A DNA stretch of 64,000 nt from Calditrichia bacterium (GTDB lineage: Bacteria > Calditrichota > Calditrichia > RBG-13-44-9 > J075), in NCBI GenBank assembly GCA_020635015.1, contig JACKAP010000004.1, positions 239,785-303,784 of the forward strand, in the 5' to 3' direction. The stretch's first letter is position 1, and every line of letters starts with the position of its first letter. The notes under the pieces were generated by a model. It searched no databases. It saw nothing but the letters and a program-made list of their open reading frames with translations, and was not told the origin of the DNA. Below, one piece after another: positions 36,127 through 44,808 of the stretch. A program made the translations under genes and the position numbers.

Positions 36127-37947
36127 CTACCGCGCGTCCAGGGTCATCTCCAGCGCCAGTGGCTCTTCGCTCTCGCCGCGCAGCACCAGCACCGTTACCT
36201 GGTCGCCGGGTTTATATTTACCCAGACAGTAGGTATAATCGTAGATCGTCTTCACCTCGGTTTCGCCGAATTTGATGATGATGTCGCCGGCCTGCATCCC
36301 GGCTTTGGCGGCGGGTCCGTCGTCCTTGACTCCGGTGATGCGCATGCCTTTGGGATTGTCGCTATAGTCCGGGATCACCCCGCTGGAGACCCGGAAGGTC
36401 ATGCGCTGGCCCTGGCGGGCGTCGGTCTTGACTTTCACGAATTCGGGACGCTTTTTATACTCACCGACCGTTTCCACGATGTCTCCGGCAAATTCCACCA
36501 CCGTATCCAGCCCGGCATAGTTGATCTTGTCCCAGGTGTCCGAGGGACGGTGATAATCGTCGTGCAGCCCGGTAAAGAGGTTGATCACCGGAATATTGCG
36601 GGCGTAGAAAGAGGCATGGTCGCTGGGGCCGAAGCCGTCGGCGGTTTTCGATACCTGCAGCTCGTAAATCGCGCTGAGGGAATCGATCAGGCTGTCCCAG
36701 CTCGGAGAAGTGCCGGTGCCGGTGATGTTGATCTTGTGCTCATTGACCCGCCCGACCATATCCATGTTGACCATCAGGATGGTGTTTTCCAGGGGCACCG
36801 GAGGATTTTCGCAATAATGGGCGGAGCCAAGCAGTCCGATCTCTTCCCCGCTGAAACCGGCGAAGACCACCGGGCGGGGCAGGGGGGCTTTGGCGATATC
36901 GGCAGCGACGCCCATCATCGCGGCGGTGCCGGAGGCGTTGTCGTCGGCGCCGTGATGGATCATCGGCTCGTCACCACTGTAGCGGGAGCCGCCCAGGTTG
37001 CCCCAGCCGAGGTGATCATAGTGGGCACCCACCACAATATACTGATCCTTGAGGCTGTCGACCGTGCCCGGTACATAACCCACCACGTTATAGGTCGGTT
37101 TCTTGATGAAATCCAGGCGGGCGATCAATTGTCCGGAAGCGCCTTCCAGAGCAAAACTGTGCGGAGCCATATCCCCCTGGATCGCTGCTTCCAGATCCGC
37201 CAGTTTTTTCCCTTCCGGCAGCAGGGCGTCGACTGCGTCGCGCTTGGCGTGAAGCGCCACCACCCCGGCCCTGGCGTTGCCGGTGCGAACGTTCAGTTCC
37301 ATCAGTTCATCTTTCAAGTCGCCGGAACTGACTGCGATCACCCCGATGGCGCCTTTCTCCTTGGCGTTGCGCAATTTATAGTCCAACTCGGCATACTGCC
37401 CCAACTTGCCGTGGGGATTTTCATAATCGGGGCTGCCGCGCAGCACCAGCACGATTTTGCCGGTCACATTCAGTCCGGCATACTCGTCAAATTTTTCATC
37501 TTCCGCGCTGATGCCGTAACCTGCAAACACCAGGCCGCCGCTGGCGGTGTCATTCTCGGAGGAGGTGAGGGGGATGTACTGCACTTCCGGCTGCCATTCG
37601 CTTTCCGTGCCGTCAATGTTGAAAGCGGCGCGGTTGCCTTCGCCAAGTTTCACTGCGGTGGTGACTTCGAACTTCTGAAAATAGTCGCCGTCAAATTGCT
37701 TTAACCCGGCTTTCTTGAATTGATTACGAATATATTCGGCGGCTTTCAGGTTGCCTTCGCTACCGGCGCCGCGGCCTTCCAACTCATCTGCCGCCAGGAA
37801 TTTTACATGCTTTTCGAGCTGCTCCTGCTGGGTCTGCGGTTCGCTTTCACACTGACAGGACGACAAGAATACTAAAAACAATATCGCCATCCCGGGCAGC
37901 AAAATCCGCCATCCACTGCGGATAGACGTTTTCATAAATCGGGTCAT
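36127..37947 (-). CDS. M28 aminopeptidase lipoprotein with PA and PDZ domains
   Basis: 606 residues from ATG 37947, chosen because GGAG stands eight bases upstream. Lipobox LSSC (Cys31). A protease-associated (PA) domain (~120-260) is inserted before the M28 catalytic core. Zinc-binding and catalytic residues are visible in GAHYDHLG (H309), HHGADDNASG (D335), SGEEIGLLG (E368/E369), MDMVGR (D396) and the final His of DDYHRPSDT. A C-terminal PDZ domain (~515-606; GPAAKAGMQAGDIIIKFGE) follows. Di-zinc aminopeptidase anchored in the periplasm; the PDZ probably binds substrate termini. Confidence 0.94.
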   Translation of the reverse strand: MTRFMKTSIRSGWRILLPGMAILFLVFLSSCQCESEPQTQQEQLEKHVKFLAADELEGRGAGSEGNLKAAEYIRNQFKKAGLKQFDGDYFQKFEVTTAVKLGEGNRAAFNIDGTESEWQPEVQYIPLTSSENDTASGGLVFAGYGISAEDEKFDEYAGLNVTGKIVLVLRGSPDYENPHGKLGQYAELDYKLRNAKEKGAIGVIAVSSGDLKDELMELNVRTGNARAGVVALHAKRDAVDALLPEGKKLADLEAAIQGDMAPHSFALEGASGQLIARLDFIKKPTYNVVGYVPGTVDSLKDQYIVVGAHYDHLGWGNLGGSRYSGDEPMIHHGADDNASGTAAMMGVAADIAKAPLPRPVVFAGFSGEEIGLLGSAHYCENPPVPLENTILMVNMDMVGRVNEHKINITGTGTSPSWDSLIDSLSAIYELQVSKTADGFGPSDHASFYARNIPVINLFTGLHDDYHRPSDTWDKINYAGLDTVVEFAGDIVETVGEYKKRPEFVKVKTDARQGQRMTFRVSSGVIPDYSDNPKGMRITGVKDDGPAAKAGMQAGDIIIKFGETEVKTIYDYTYCLGKYKPGDQVTVLVLRGESEEPLALEMTLDAR

Positions 37948-38066
37948 TGTATAGACTCCATTTTTGGGTTGAAAAATGTTATATTCCACTATTGTTATAT
38001 AGCCAGCGATAAATATAACAAATTTTTCGGAGAATATAAGCGGTAAGATGTTTTTTTTCTACGAAT

Positions 38067-38139
38067 GGATGCTGGATGCTGGATGCTGGATGCTGGATGC
38101 TGGATGCTGGATGCTGGATGCTGGATGCTGGATGCTGGA
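38067..38139. repeat. GATGCTG heptamer tandem repeat
   Basis: About ten uninterrupted copies of a 7-bp unit (38067-38139). Since 7 is not a multiple of 3, all frames read the same repeating heptapeptide (MLDAGCW) without stops, which creates spurious ORFs. The word GATGCTGGA also appears at 63107-63115 near CAACATCC words. Confidence 0.95.
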
Positions 38140-38309
38140 AAGGAACATTTTCTACGGGCACTGTCAAGCACTTTTTTTAAAGTCTCCTTTATCCTTCATC
38201 CTTCATCCTTTTTATCCCGCATCTTTGAAAGTATAAATTGGTCGTTCAAAGTAGCGATACCCGGAGGGAGAGATGCCGGCTGAAGGTATTAGTAAAGGAA
38301 ATGACTTTT

Positions 38310-38395
38310 GTAACGATTCAGCCCACGAAACACATGAAAGCATTCTTTTCAGGCATTTTAGTTTATTTCGCGTGTTTCGTGGGCTGAATCGTTAC
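38310..38395. repeat. 24-bp perfect inverted repeat
   Basis: GTAACGATTCAGCCCACGAA and four more bases (38310-38333) pair exactly with 38372-38395 across a 38-bp loop that has no gene. Part of the 720-bp gene-free region between the M28 gene and the propeller lipoprotein. Confidence 0.9.
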
Positions 38396-38511
38396 GAACT
38401 TTTAGACCCGGGCGGCGTTTATGGAAATCTGGTGCGGGAATTTGAAATCGATTGTATATTGATCCTCAGTCAATGGATTTGCGGAGATGGATGATCGGGT
38501 TCTATAAAAGA

Positions 38512-38584
38512 ACAGATTCCTCGGCTGAAGCCTTCGGAATGATGCCGTCGCCGTCATTCCGAAGGCTTCAGCCGAGGAATCTGT
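38512..38584. repeat. 31-bp perfect inverted repeat, ATTCCTCGGCTGAAGCC family
   Basis: Arms 38512-38542 and 38554-38584 are perfectly complementary over 31 bp, with an 11-bp loop. A diverged relative (CAGATTCCTCGGCTG..CGGAATGAC..GTCATTTCGAA..GAAATCT) is nested inside another repeat at 53604-53671. It lies 80 bp before the propeller lipoprotein gene. Confidence 0.9.
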
Positions 38585-38667
38585 TGGTGCTCAAAGATTG
38601 CGTGTGAGAAAATATAAAATAATAGCCGTACATAACATTAAATCAACCCAAACCTCAAGGAGCAAGT

Positions 38668-40095
38668 ATGGCAAGATTCACGATCACCGTTTTTATCCTG
38701 GCAGCCCTGCTGTTGGGAAGCTGCACCAAAGATTCCACTCCGGTGAATACCGGCGATATCGATTATGATACCGTTACCGACATCAGTTATGCGACCCACG
38801 TACAGACGATCCTGAATGAGTATGCGACCATCCTGCAAGCCGCCGGGCTATTCCCGGAAGGGCTGGTGATGGATTCCTGGCAGAACCTGATTCGCGGCTG
38901 GAAGCACGGAGAGGTGCTGATTCCCTATGATGCCGAGAACAGCCTGCTGATCGAGCTGACCGCCAAGCAAAACTATGCCAATCCGCTGCGCGCCGATAAG
39001 CTCGGCCTGCTGCGCCGCTGGATCGATGCTGGCGCTAAAAACGACGCCGGCGAGGTGCCGTACGCGAATTCTACCGACCTGCTCTTTGTCTGCAGCCAGG
39101 GCGAAGCGATCGTGAATGTGATCGAGACCAACGCCAAACTGGTAGTGCGCAATATCCACCTGACCGATTACGGGATCCCCGCCCTGGCCAAACCCCATCA
39201 TATCGAATTCTCCCCCGATGGGCAGTACTGGTATGTCAGCTGTATCGACAACAGTGTCAACAAGATCCTCAAGTTCACCACCGGCACCTACGAGTTGATG
39301 GGCGAAGCCACCACCGATATTCCCGCGCTCCTGGCCCATCATCCGACAGAGAATATCCTCTATGTCTCGCGTTTTATGCAGGATAACAATCTCAACTCGA
39401 TTTACGCTCTCAATACCGAAACCATGCAGCCGATCGATAATGGAAACGACGGCGACATCCTGCTGCCCGGGGTGCTGTCGGTGCCCCATGCCATGACCAT
39501 CGACCATACCGGCAATTATGCCTATACCGCCAGCTTTACCGAGGATGCATTTGTGGTGATCAACAATGCCACCAAAGAGTTTGAGGAAGCGATTCCCCTG
39601 GGCCTGGATAAGACCCCGCTGCAGGGCACCGTTTCCCCGGATAACCGCAAGGTTTATCTCTCCTGCATCGGCACCGGGGAGATTGCGGTGATCGATATCA
39701 GCGATCCCGCCAACCGCAGCCTGGAGGGATTCATCACCGTGGGCGGGGCCCCCTGGCACTCGGTGTTCAATGGAAGCGGCAGCAAGTTCTACGTCGCCAA
39801 TTTTATGATGAACAAATTCTCGGTGATCGACGTGGCCGGCGCGACGGTGCAGACCTACGGCGCCGGCGACGGTTCCGACGGGCTCTCCCAGCCCCATGGC
39901 ATTGCGATCTCCCACGACAACAATTATGTGTTCATCGCCAGCCGTAACACCAGCGGGGGATATGTGCCGGCCTTCGATTTTGGCGACAATGCCCTGATCG
40001 GCACCGTCACGGTGATCAATACCGCCAGCAATGCCATCGAAAAGGTGATCGAGATCGAGAACTTCGGCTCCGGCATGCGCCTGCTGCCGCAGTGA
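38668..40095 (+). CDS. Beta-propeller lipoprotein (YncE/YVTN type) with haemless cytochrome-like head
   Basis: 475 residues; AAGGAG is five bases before the ATG. Lipobox LLGSC (Cys19). Residues ~35-130 resemble a planctomycete-type cytochrome c domain (THVQTILNEYA, GHxxxLIPYDAENSLLIELT, LRRWIDAGAKND) but lack CxxCH, so no haem can be attached. From ~135 a seven-bladed YVTN/YncE propeller follows (HHIEFSPDGQYWYVSCIDNS, KVYLSCIGTGEIAVIDISDP, VTVINTASNAIEKVIEIEN). Likely an outer-membrane or periplasmic binding protein. It is followed by a five-haem cytochrome gene on the same strand, so it may help that cytochrome bind a partner or metal; this is inference. Confidence 0.85.
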   Translation: MARFTITVFILAALLLGSCTKDSTPVNTGDIDYDTVTDISYATHVQTILNEYATILQAAGLFPEGLVMDSWQNLIRGWKHGEVLIPYDAENSLLIELTAKQNYANPLRADKLGLLRRWIDAGAKNDAGEVPYANSTDLLFVCSQGEAIVNVIETNAKLVVRNIHLTDYGIPALAKPHHIEFSPDGQYWYVSCIDNSVNKILKFTTGTYELMGEATTDIPALLAHHPTENILYVSRFMQDNNLNSIYALNTETMQPIDNGNDGDILLPGVLSVPHAMTIDHTGNYAYTASFTEDAFVVINNATKEFEEAIPLGLDKTPLQGTVSPDNRKVYLSCIGTGEIAVIDISDPANRSLEGFITVGGAPWHSVFNGSGSKFYVANFMMNKFSVIDVAGATVQTYGAGDGSDGLSQPHGIAISHDNNYVFIASRNTSGGYVPAFDFGDNALIGTVTVINTASNAIEKVIEIENFGSGMRLLPQ

Positions 40096-40104
40096 ACTTG
40101 GACT

Positions 40105-40179
40105 CCGGGCGCAACAAAAACCGGGGCGCGGGTGGTTGGATAGCACATATGAGCGTTTTCCGGTTTTTGTTGCGCCCGG
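40105..40179. repeat. 20-bp perfect inverted repeat after the propeller gene
   Basis: CCGGGCGCAACAAAAACCGG (40105-40124) pairs exactly with 40160-40179. It starts ten bases after the stop codon, so it may also terminate transcription. Confidence 0.88.
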
Positions 40180-40239
40180 AGCCTGGGAGTTCGAGGGCGT
40201 TCGGTATATCCGTACGCGTTTCTCACTCTCGCTCTTCTC

Positions 40240-40285
40240 GTTCCACGCTCTGCGTGGAACGTCATTCCCGACGCTCTGCGTCGGG
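40240..40285. repeat. Double hairpin CCACGCTCTGCGTGG / CGACGCTCTGCGTCG
   Basis: Two adjacent stems, GTTCCACGC-TCT-GCGTGGAAC (40240-40260) and CCCGACGC-TCT-GCGTCGGG (40267-40285). The same paired design with TCC loops occurs at 60099-60142, so it is a dispersed two-hairpin element rather than a local terminator. Confidence 0.88.
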
Positions 40286-40349
40286 GCAGTCGTAATGCGA
40301 ATCATGAGTTGAAGTAAAAAGCCGCAATTTGCTGCTATCGAAGCCGTAA

Positions 40350-40391
40350 CATCCCCCTCTTTCCCCCTTCGAAGGGGGAGAAAGGGGGATG
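40350..40391. repeat. CATCCCCCT palindrome upstream of cytochrome gene
   Basis: Near-perfect palindrome of 42 bp (arms of 20 with two mismatches) of alternating C- and T-runs, ending about 40 bases before the cytochrome ATG. With the two elements before it, it accounts for the 334-bp gap 40096-40429. Confidence 0.85.
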
Positions 40392-40429
40392 CAAGTGTTT
40401 ACCATCAACCAGGAACCCTTCGGAGTATC

Positions 40430-41788
40430 ATGAAATTTTTACCCGTCTTACCCGCTTTAACCACCCTGCTACTCCTCGCACTGCTCTCCTCATGCGACAA
40501 AACCTCCACCGACCCAAAAGATCCTCCCGGGGGGCAGGTGGATTCTATCGCGCTTTATCGCAGCGTGTTCACCGATCCGGCACGCTGCGCTTCCTGCCAT
40601 CCCAGTCATTACGAGGAATGGCAGACCTCGATGCACGCCTATGCCATGACCGACCCGGTGTTTCTTACCCTGACTGAGATCGGCCAGCAGCGCTCCAACA
40701 ATCAACTCGATCAATTTTGCGTGAAGTGCCACAGTCCTTTTGCCACGCTGTTGAAAGAGGTCCCGCCGGGTTTTGATCCCACCGGGCTTTCAACTCTGGC
40801 AAAAGCCGGGATCAGCTGCGATGTCTGTCATCTGGTGAAGGTGCCGGAAATCCGGCGGGGGGAGAGTTTCAGCAAGTTTAATCTCGATGGCGTGCGCCGC
40901 GCCAGCATCGCCGATCCGGAGCCCAATAGTTTTCACGAGTCTGAATTTGACCATGCCTATGGTTTCTCGGATATCTGCAGCGGCTGCCACGATTTGCTCT
41001 CGCCCGACCGCAGCCGTTTTCTAGAGACCACCAATACCGAATGGGATGACAGCCCCTATGTGGCGATGGGCGTAGAATGCCAGGATTGCCACATGCCGGC
41101 CTACCGCGGGACGGCTGCCATCGGCGGCCCGGTGCGCGACAATGTGCATCGCCACTATTTTGTGGGGGTGGATTATCCGCTGGTCGATTTTCCCGGCAAG
41201 GCGGAAACGATCGCCGCGGTGGGACAACTGCTGGAAAATAGCGTCACCCTGACGGTGAGCGCTCCGGGCAGCGTGGCCGCCGGCGATACCTTTTCGGTGC
41301 AGGTACGCATCAAGAACGACCGCACCGGGCATGATATTCCCTCCGGCTCGATCTTTGAGCGCCAGATGTGGGTGGAGCTGATCGTGCGCAACGCCCTCAG
41401 TGGTGAGGTCTATTTCAGCAGCGGGCTGCTCGACGGCAACGGCGACCTGCGCAATCATCACAGTGAGGAAGTGGTCAATGGCATCGTGGCGGAAGACAGC
41501 GCCCTGGCGCTGTTCAACGGCATTCCCCGGGATGACAGCGGGCAGGAGACGCTGTTCTTCTGGGAGGCCAAATCGGTGCAGCGCAACACCATCGAAGCGT
41601 TTAAATCCGCCATTATCCGTTATCCCCTCACCGCCCCGGGCCAGCCGGCCGATCTGGAAGCGGCGGTGCGGCTGCGCTTCCGCTCCTTCCCGCCCTACGT
41701 CTTCCGGGCGATCGGCCAGGAAGCCCTGCTCCCCGAACTGCGCATCTTCGACATGGCCTCCGCCCTACAAACCATCACTGTCAACTAA
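40430..41788 (+). CDS. Five-haem c-type cytochrome lipoprotein (cytochrome c554-like)
   Basis: 452 residues; CGGAG is four bases before the ATG. Lipobox LLSSC (Cys22). Five CxxCH haem sites: CASCH (53), CVKCH (97), CDVCH (130), CSGCH (183) and CQDCH (217). The haem domain (~45-260) has the pattern of cytochrome c554/NrfB-like proteins (PF13435; HPSHYEEWQTSMHAYA). The rest (~270-452) is an all-beta domain (SVQVRIKNDRTGHDIPSG). An electron-transfer protein of the periplasm or outer membrane; the electron donor and acceptor are not encoded here. Confidence 0.93.
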   Translation: MKFLPVLPALTTLLLLALLSSCDKTSTDPKDPPGGQVDSIALYRSVFTDPARCASCHPSHYEEWQTSMHAYAMTDPVFLTLTEIGQQRSNNQLDQFCVKCHSPFATLLKEVPPGFDPTGLSTLAKAGISCDVCHLVKVPEIRRGESFSKFNLDGVRRASIADPEPNSFHESEFDHAYGFSDICSGCHDLLSPDRSRFLETTNTEWDDSPYVAMGVECQDCHMPAYRGTAAIGGPVRDNVHRHYFVGVDYPLVDFPGKAETIAAVGQLLENSVTLTVSAPGSVAAGDTFSVQVRIKNDRTGHDIPSGSIFERQMWVELIVRNALSGEVYFSSGLLDGNGDLRNHHSEEVVNGIVAEDSALALFNGIPRDDSGQETLFFWEAKSVQRNTIEAFKSAIIRYPLTAPGQPADLEAAVRLRFRSFPPYVFRAIGQEALLPELRIFDMASALQTITVN

Positions 41789-41834
41789 AGGTGTCTGATA
41801 ATGCTGTCTTTTTTGAAAACTTTCATTAAGCGAA

Positions 41835-42108
41835 TATTCCGCACTCCGCACTCCGCACTCCGCATTCGGTCATTGGCGCTGCCGCACGTCATAGGTCCTT
41901 CAGCCGTCATTGGTCCTTCGGATGTCATTGACCTTTGGCGTCATGGGGCTTCGCCGTCATTGGCCCTTCGCGCGACATTGGCTATTGGCAAATCCGTTTC
42001 GCTCCACGCGCTACGCTCCACGCTCCACGGTTTCCATTCCGCACTCCGCACTCCGCACTCCGAAATCGAAAAGTTCCGCACTCCGCATTCCGCACTCCGC
42101 ATTCCTAC
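41835..42108. repeat. Composite intergenic element overlapping the 5' end of the FG-GAP gene
   Basis: Order: CCGCACTC array (41838-41866), mini-hairpins separated by GTCATT (41869-41978: GGTCCTTCAGCC, GGTCCTTCGGAT, GACCTTTGGC, GGGCTTCGCC), the link GGCAAATCCGTTTCGCTCCACG, GCTCCACG words (42000-42030) and a CCGCACTCCGAAATCG array (42037-42105). The order and link match 49216-49593. It fills the gap after the cytochrome gene and runs into the FG-GAP reading frame. Confidence 0.88.
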
Positions 42109-44255
42109 TCCTGGCGGTTCTGACCCTCAGTGCTTTCTCCCAGCCCTTCACCTTCCAGCGCCAGATTGTGCCGTTTCCGGTGCAGGATCTGGCCGGCGAT
42201 CTTTACGCCCTGCCCTTCACCGGCGGAATGAACCGGCCGGTGCTGCAGTTGGTCGATATCGACGGTGATGAGGCGCCGGATCTGTTCGTGCAGGACCGCG
42301 CCAGCCTGCTGACCTTCTTCCGCAATACCGGCACCCCGCAGGCGTATGAATTTGAATGGGTGACCGATCAATACGCCGATCTGGAGGTGGGCGACTGGTT
42401 CAAGTTTGCCGATGTCGACGGCGACAACGATCTCGATCTCTTCGCGGAAAAACCCTTCGGGAGCATCCGCTACTACCGCAACGACGGCGATGCCCAGAAC
42501 CCGGCCTTTGTGCTGGCCCGCGATGAACTGCGCGATGCCGCCAATCAGCCGATCAATGCCGATGATCTCAGCATTCCCGACTGGGCCGACCTGGACTGCG
42601 ACGGGGACCTGGAGCTGTTCCTGGGCCGGATATTGAATGGGACGGTCACGATGTATGATCTAACCGGGTTTACCCCGGATAATGTGCCGATCTACACTTT
42701 TGTCACCGACACTTTCCAGAGCTTGACCATCCTCACCGGCGGCGGCGACCGGCCGGCCGGAAATGCCGCTAATCCGCAGCTTCACGGTGCCAACTCGCTC
42801 AGTTTTGCCGATATCGACAACGACCAGGACAATGATCTCTTCTGGGGCGATTTCTTCGCCAACAGCGTGCTTTTTTTGGAGAACAGCGGCAGTTGCGCCA
42901 CTCCGGATATCGCGATCGCCTTCGAGCAATATCCTCCCAATGCGCCGGTCCTGACCGGGGGCTACAATGTGCCGCGCTTTGCCGATATCGACAGCGATGG
43001 CGATCAGGATATGTTCGTCGGCGTGCTGGGCGGGGCCGGTTCGCGTATCATCGACCTGGCAGAGAATCTGTACTTTTACGAAAATACCGGTTCCCCGTCC
43101 CAACCTACATTTACCCTTAGTACCCGTCAGCTTATTAATAGCATTGATGTGGGGCGGAATTCCATCATCCGGCTGGTTGATATCGACAGCGACGGCGATC
43201 TCGATCTGTTCCTGGCACCGCAAGAGGATTTGGCGTCGCCCAACCATTCCAACAGCCGACTGCACTATTACCAAAATATCGGAGGCGCCGCCAATCCGCA
43301 ATTCAAGCTGGTCAACACCAATTATCTTCAGTATGACAAACAATACGATACCAATTATGCACCGGCCTTCCTGGATCTGGACGGCGATAGTGACCTCGAC
43401 CTGATAGTGGGAAAATATGACGGCAAGCTGAGCTATTTCCGCAACGATGGCGATCCGCAGCATCCTGATTTGGTGCTGGTTTCTGAGAATTACGGGGGAA
43501 TCGACATCGGCAATAACAGCAATCCGGAATTTGCGGATATCGATGCCGACGGAGACCGCGATCTGTTCATCGGTGAATATAACGGCAACCTCAATTTTTA
43601 CCGCAATACCGGTACGGTCGCCAATCCGGTTTTCACCCTGGAAAGCAATGATTACTTCGGGATTGATGTGGGAGATTACAGTTGTCCGCGCTTTACCGAC
43701 ATCGACGGCGACAATGATCTCGACCTGCTGGTGGGCAGCGACAATCAGGGAATTTCATTTTACCGCAACACCGGCACGCCGCAAGCGGCCAACTTCGTGC
43801 CCGATGCAACCCTCAGCTTCCCGCTGCATCTCTTCACCTCGCCGCAACTTGCCGACATAGACGCCGACGGCGATCTCGATATGCTCAGCGGCAGCGACGG
43901 CGGAGGGATCATTTATTACGATAATCGCGAAATCGTCGCCGGTGTCGAACCGGCCCCTGGCGGAGGTGATTTCCCGGAAACATTCCGGCTGTTAGGCAAT
44001 TATCCCAATCCGTTCAATCCGGAGACGGTGATCCGTTATCAGTTGTCAGTGGTCAGTGAGGTGGAATTGGCGGTTTATGATCTGCTGGGCCGAAAGATTG
44101 TGAACCTGGTAGGTGCCCGTCAGGCAGCCGGGGAGTACCGGGTGCAGTGGGATGGGCGGGATCAGGCCGGGCGCTCGGTCGTTTCCGGAGTTTATATCTA
44201 CCGGCTGAGCGTGGGAGGAACTGCGCAGAGCCGGAAGATGATTTTGATGCGGTGA
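41910..44255 (+). CDS. FG-GAP/VCBS-repeat T9SS-secreted protein with repeat-derived 5' end
   Basis: The frame is open from 41910, but codons up to ~42105 are the translated intergenic element. Recognisable protein starts with a signal-peptide core (AFLLLAVLTLSAFSQ) and a mature part from ~42141. About ten FG-GAP-like repeats carry calcium loops of the DxDxDGDxDLF type (DVDGDNDLDLF, DIDSDGDLDLF, DIDADGDRDLF), predicting a calcium-stabilised propeller or solenoid. The end is a T9SS sorting domain (YPNPFNPETVIRYQL to SRKMILMR), so it is a surface or released protein, probably adhesive. The true start codon is unknown: any start must lie within the repeat element or be a non-ATG codon at its edge. 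Confidence 0.85.
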   Translation: MVLRMSLTFGVMGLRRHWPFARHWLLANPFRSTRYAPRSTVSIPHSALRTPKSKSSALRIPHSAFLLLAVLTLSAFSQPFTFQRQIVPFPVQDLAGDLYALPFTGGMNRPVLQLVDIDGDEAPDLFVQDRASLLTFFRNTGTPQAYEFEWVTDQYADLEVGDWFKFADVDGDNDLDLFAEKPFGSIRYYRNDGDAQNPAFVLARDELRDAANQPINADDLSIPDWADLDCDGDLELFLGRILNGTVTMYDLTGFTPDNVPIYTFVTDTFQSLTILTGGGDRPAGNAANPQLHGANSLSFADIDNDQDNDLFWGDFFANSVLFLENSGSCATPDIAIAFEQYPPNAPVLTGGYNVPRFADIDSDGDQDMFVGVLGGAGSRIIDLAENLYFYENTGSPSQPTFTLSTRQLINSIDVGRNSIIRLVDIDSDGDLDLFLAPQEDLASPNHSNSRLHYYQNIGGAANPQFKLVNTNYLQYDKQYDTNYAPAFLDLDGDSDLDLIVGKYDGKLSYFRNDGDPQHPDLVLVSENYGGIDIGNNSNPEFADIDADGDRDLFIGEYNGNLNFYRNTGTVANPVFTLESNDYFGIDVGDYSCPRFTDIDGDNDLDLLVGSDNQGISFYRNTGTPQAANFVPDATLSFPLHLFTSPQLADIDADGDLDMLSGSDGGGIIYYDNREIVAGVEPAPGGGDFPETFRLLGNYPNPFNPETVIRYQLSVVSEVELAVYDLLGRKIVNLVGARQAAGEYRVQWDGRDQAGRSVVSGVYIYRLSVGGTAQSRKMILMR

Positions 44256-44261
44256 GGAATC

Positions 44262-44772
44262 GAATGCGGAATGCGGAGTGCGGAATGCGGAATGAAAGAC
44301 GTGAGGCGAGGAGCGCTTGCAGGTGCTGTCATTGCGAGCCGCGTTGTATGCGGCGCGGCAATCTCCCGCGGTGGGCTGCCAACGTGACTGCAGGAATTGC
44401 AGGTGCTGTCATTGCGAGCCGCGTTGTATGCGGCGCGGCAATCTCCCGCGGTGGGCTGCCAACCTGGCTGCAGACGTAGTGGTCACACGGGTACCCACAA
44501 TCCAACAACCGTTGGAAGCCCCATGCAGGAGATTGCTTCGTCGCTTCGCTCCTCGCAATGACAGCTCAAATCCCTTGACGCCCGCAGGGCCAATCACGGC
44601 GAAGCCCAATGACATCCAAAGGATCAATGACGCCCGCAGGGCCAATGACGGCGAAGCCCAATGACATCCGAAGGATCAATGACGCCCGCAGGGCCAATCA
44701 CGGCGAAGCCCAATGACATCCGAAGGATCAATGACGCCCGCAGGGCTAATGACGCGCGTTAGCGCCAATGAT
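44262..44772. repeat. Composite intergenic element, reverse orientation, with 80-bp duplication
   Basis: Starts seven bases after the FG-GAP stop. Order on the plus strand: GAATGCGGAGTGCG array (44262-44294), GAAAGACGTGAGG link, two direct copies of AGGTGCTGTCATTGCGAGCC... (44321-44383 and 44401-44463, 80-bp period), a closing CTCGCAATGAC (44552-44562), then a GTCATT-type mini-hairpin array read from the other strand (44575-44772). This is the mirror order of the copies at 30297, 41835 and 49216. It explains the whole 550-bp gap up to the deiminase gene. Confidence 0.88.
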
Positions 44773-44808
44773 AATATCTTAATTGCGACAACGAAAAAGA
44801 GGTCCCGC

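Noticed and set aside
38048..38283. Open frames encoding MLDAGCW repeats
   Set aside because: Caused by the 7-bp tandem repeat, which is stop-free in every plus frame; both strands give such frames.
37990..38667. tRNA or small RNA gene in the 700-bp gap
   Set aside because: No cloverleaf or known RNA motif found; the region is explained by the heptamer array and two inverted repeats.
44147..44479. 110-codon frame after the FG-GAP gene
   Set aside because: It begins inside the FG-GAP gene in another frame and continues through repeat modules; the peptide is repeat-derived.
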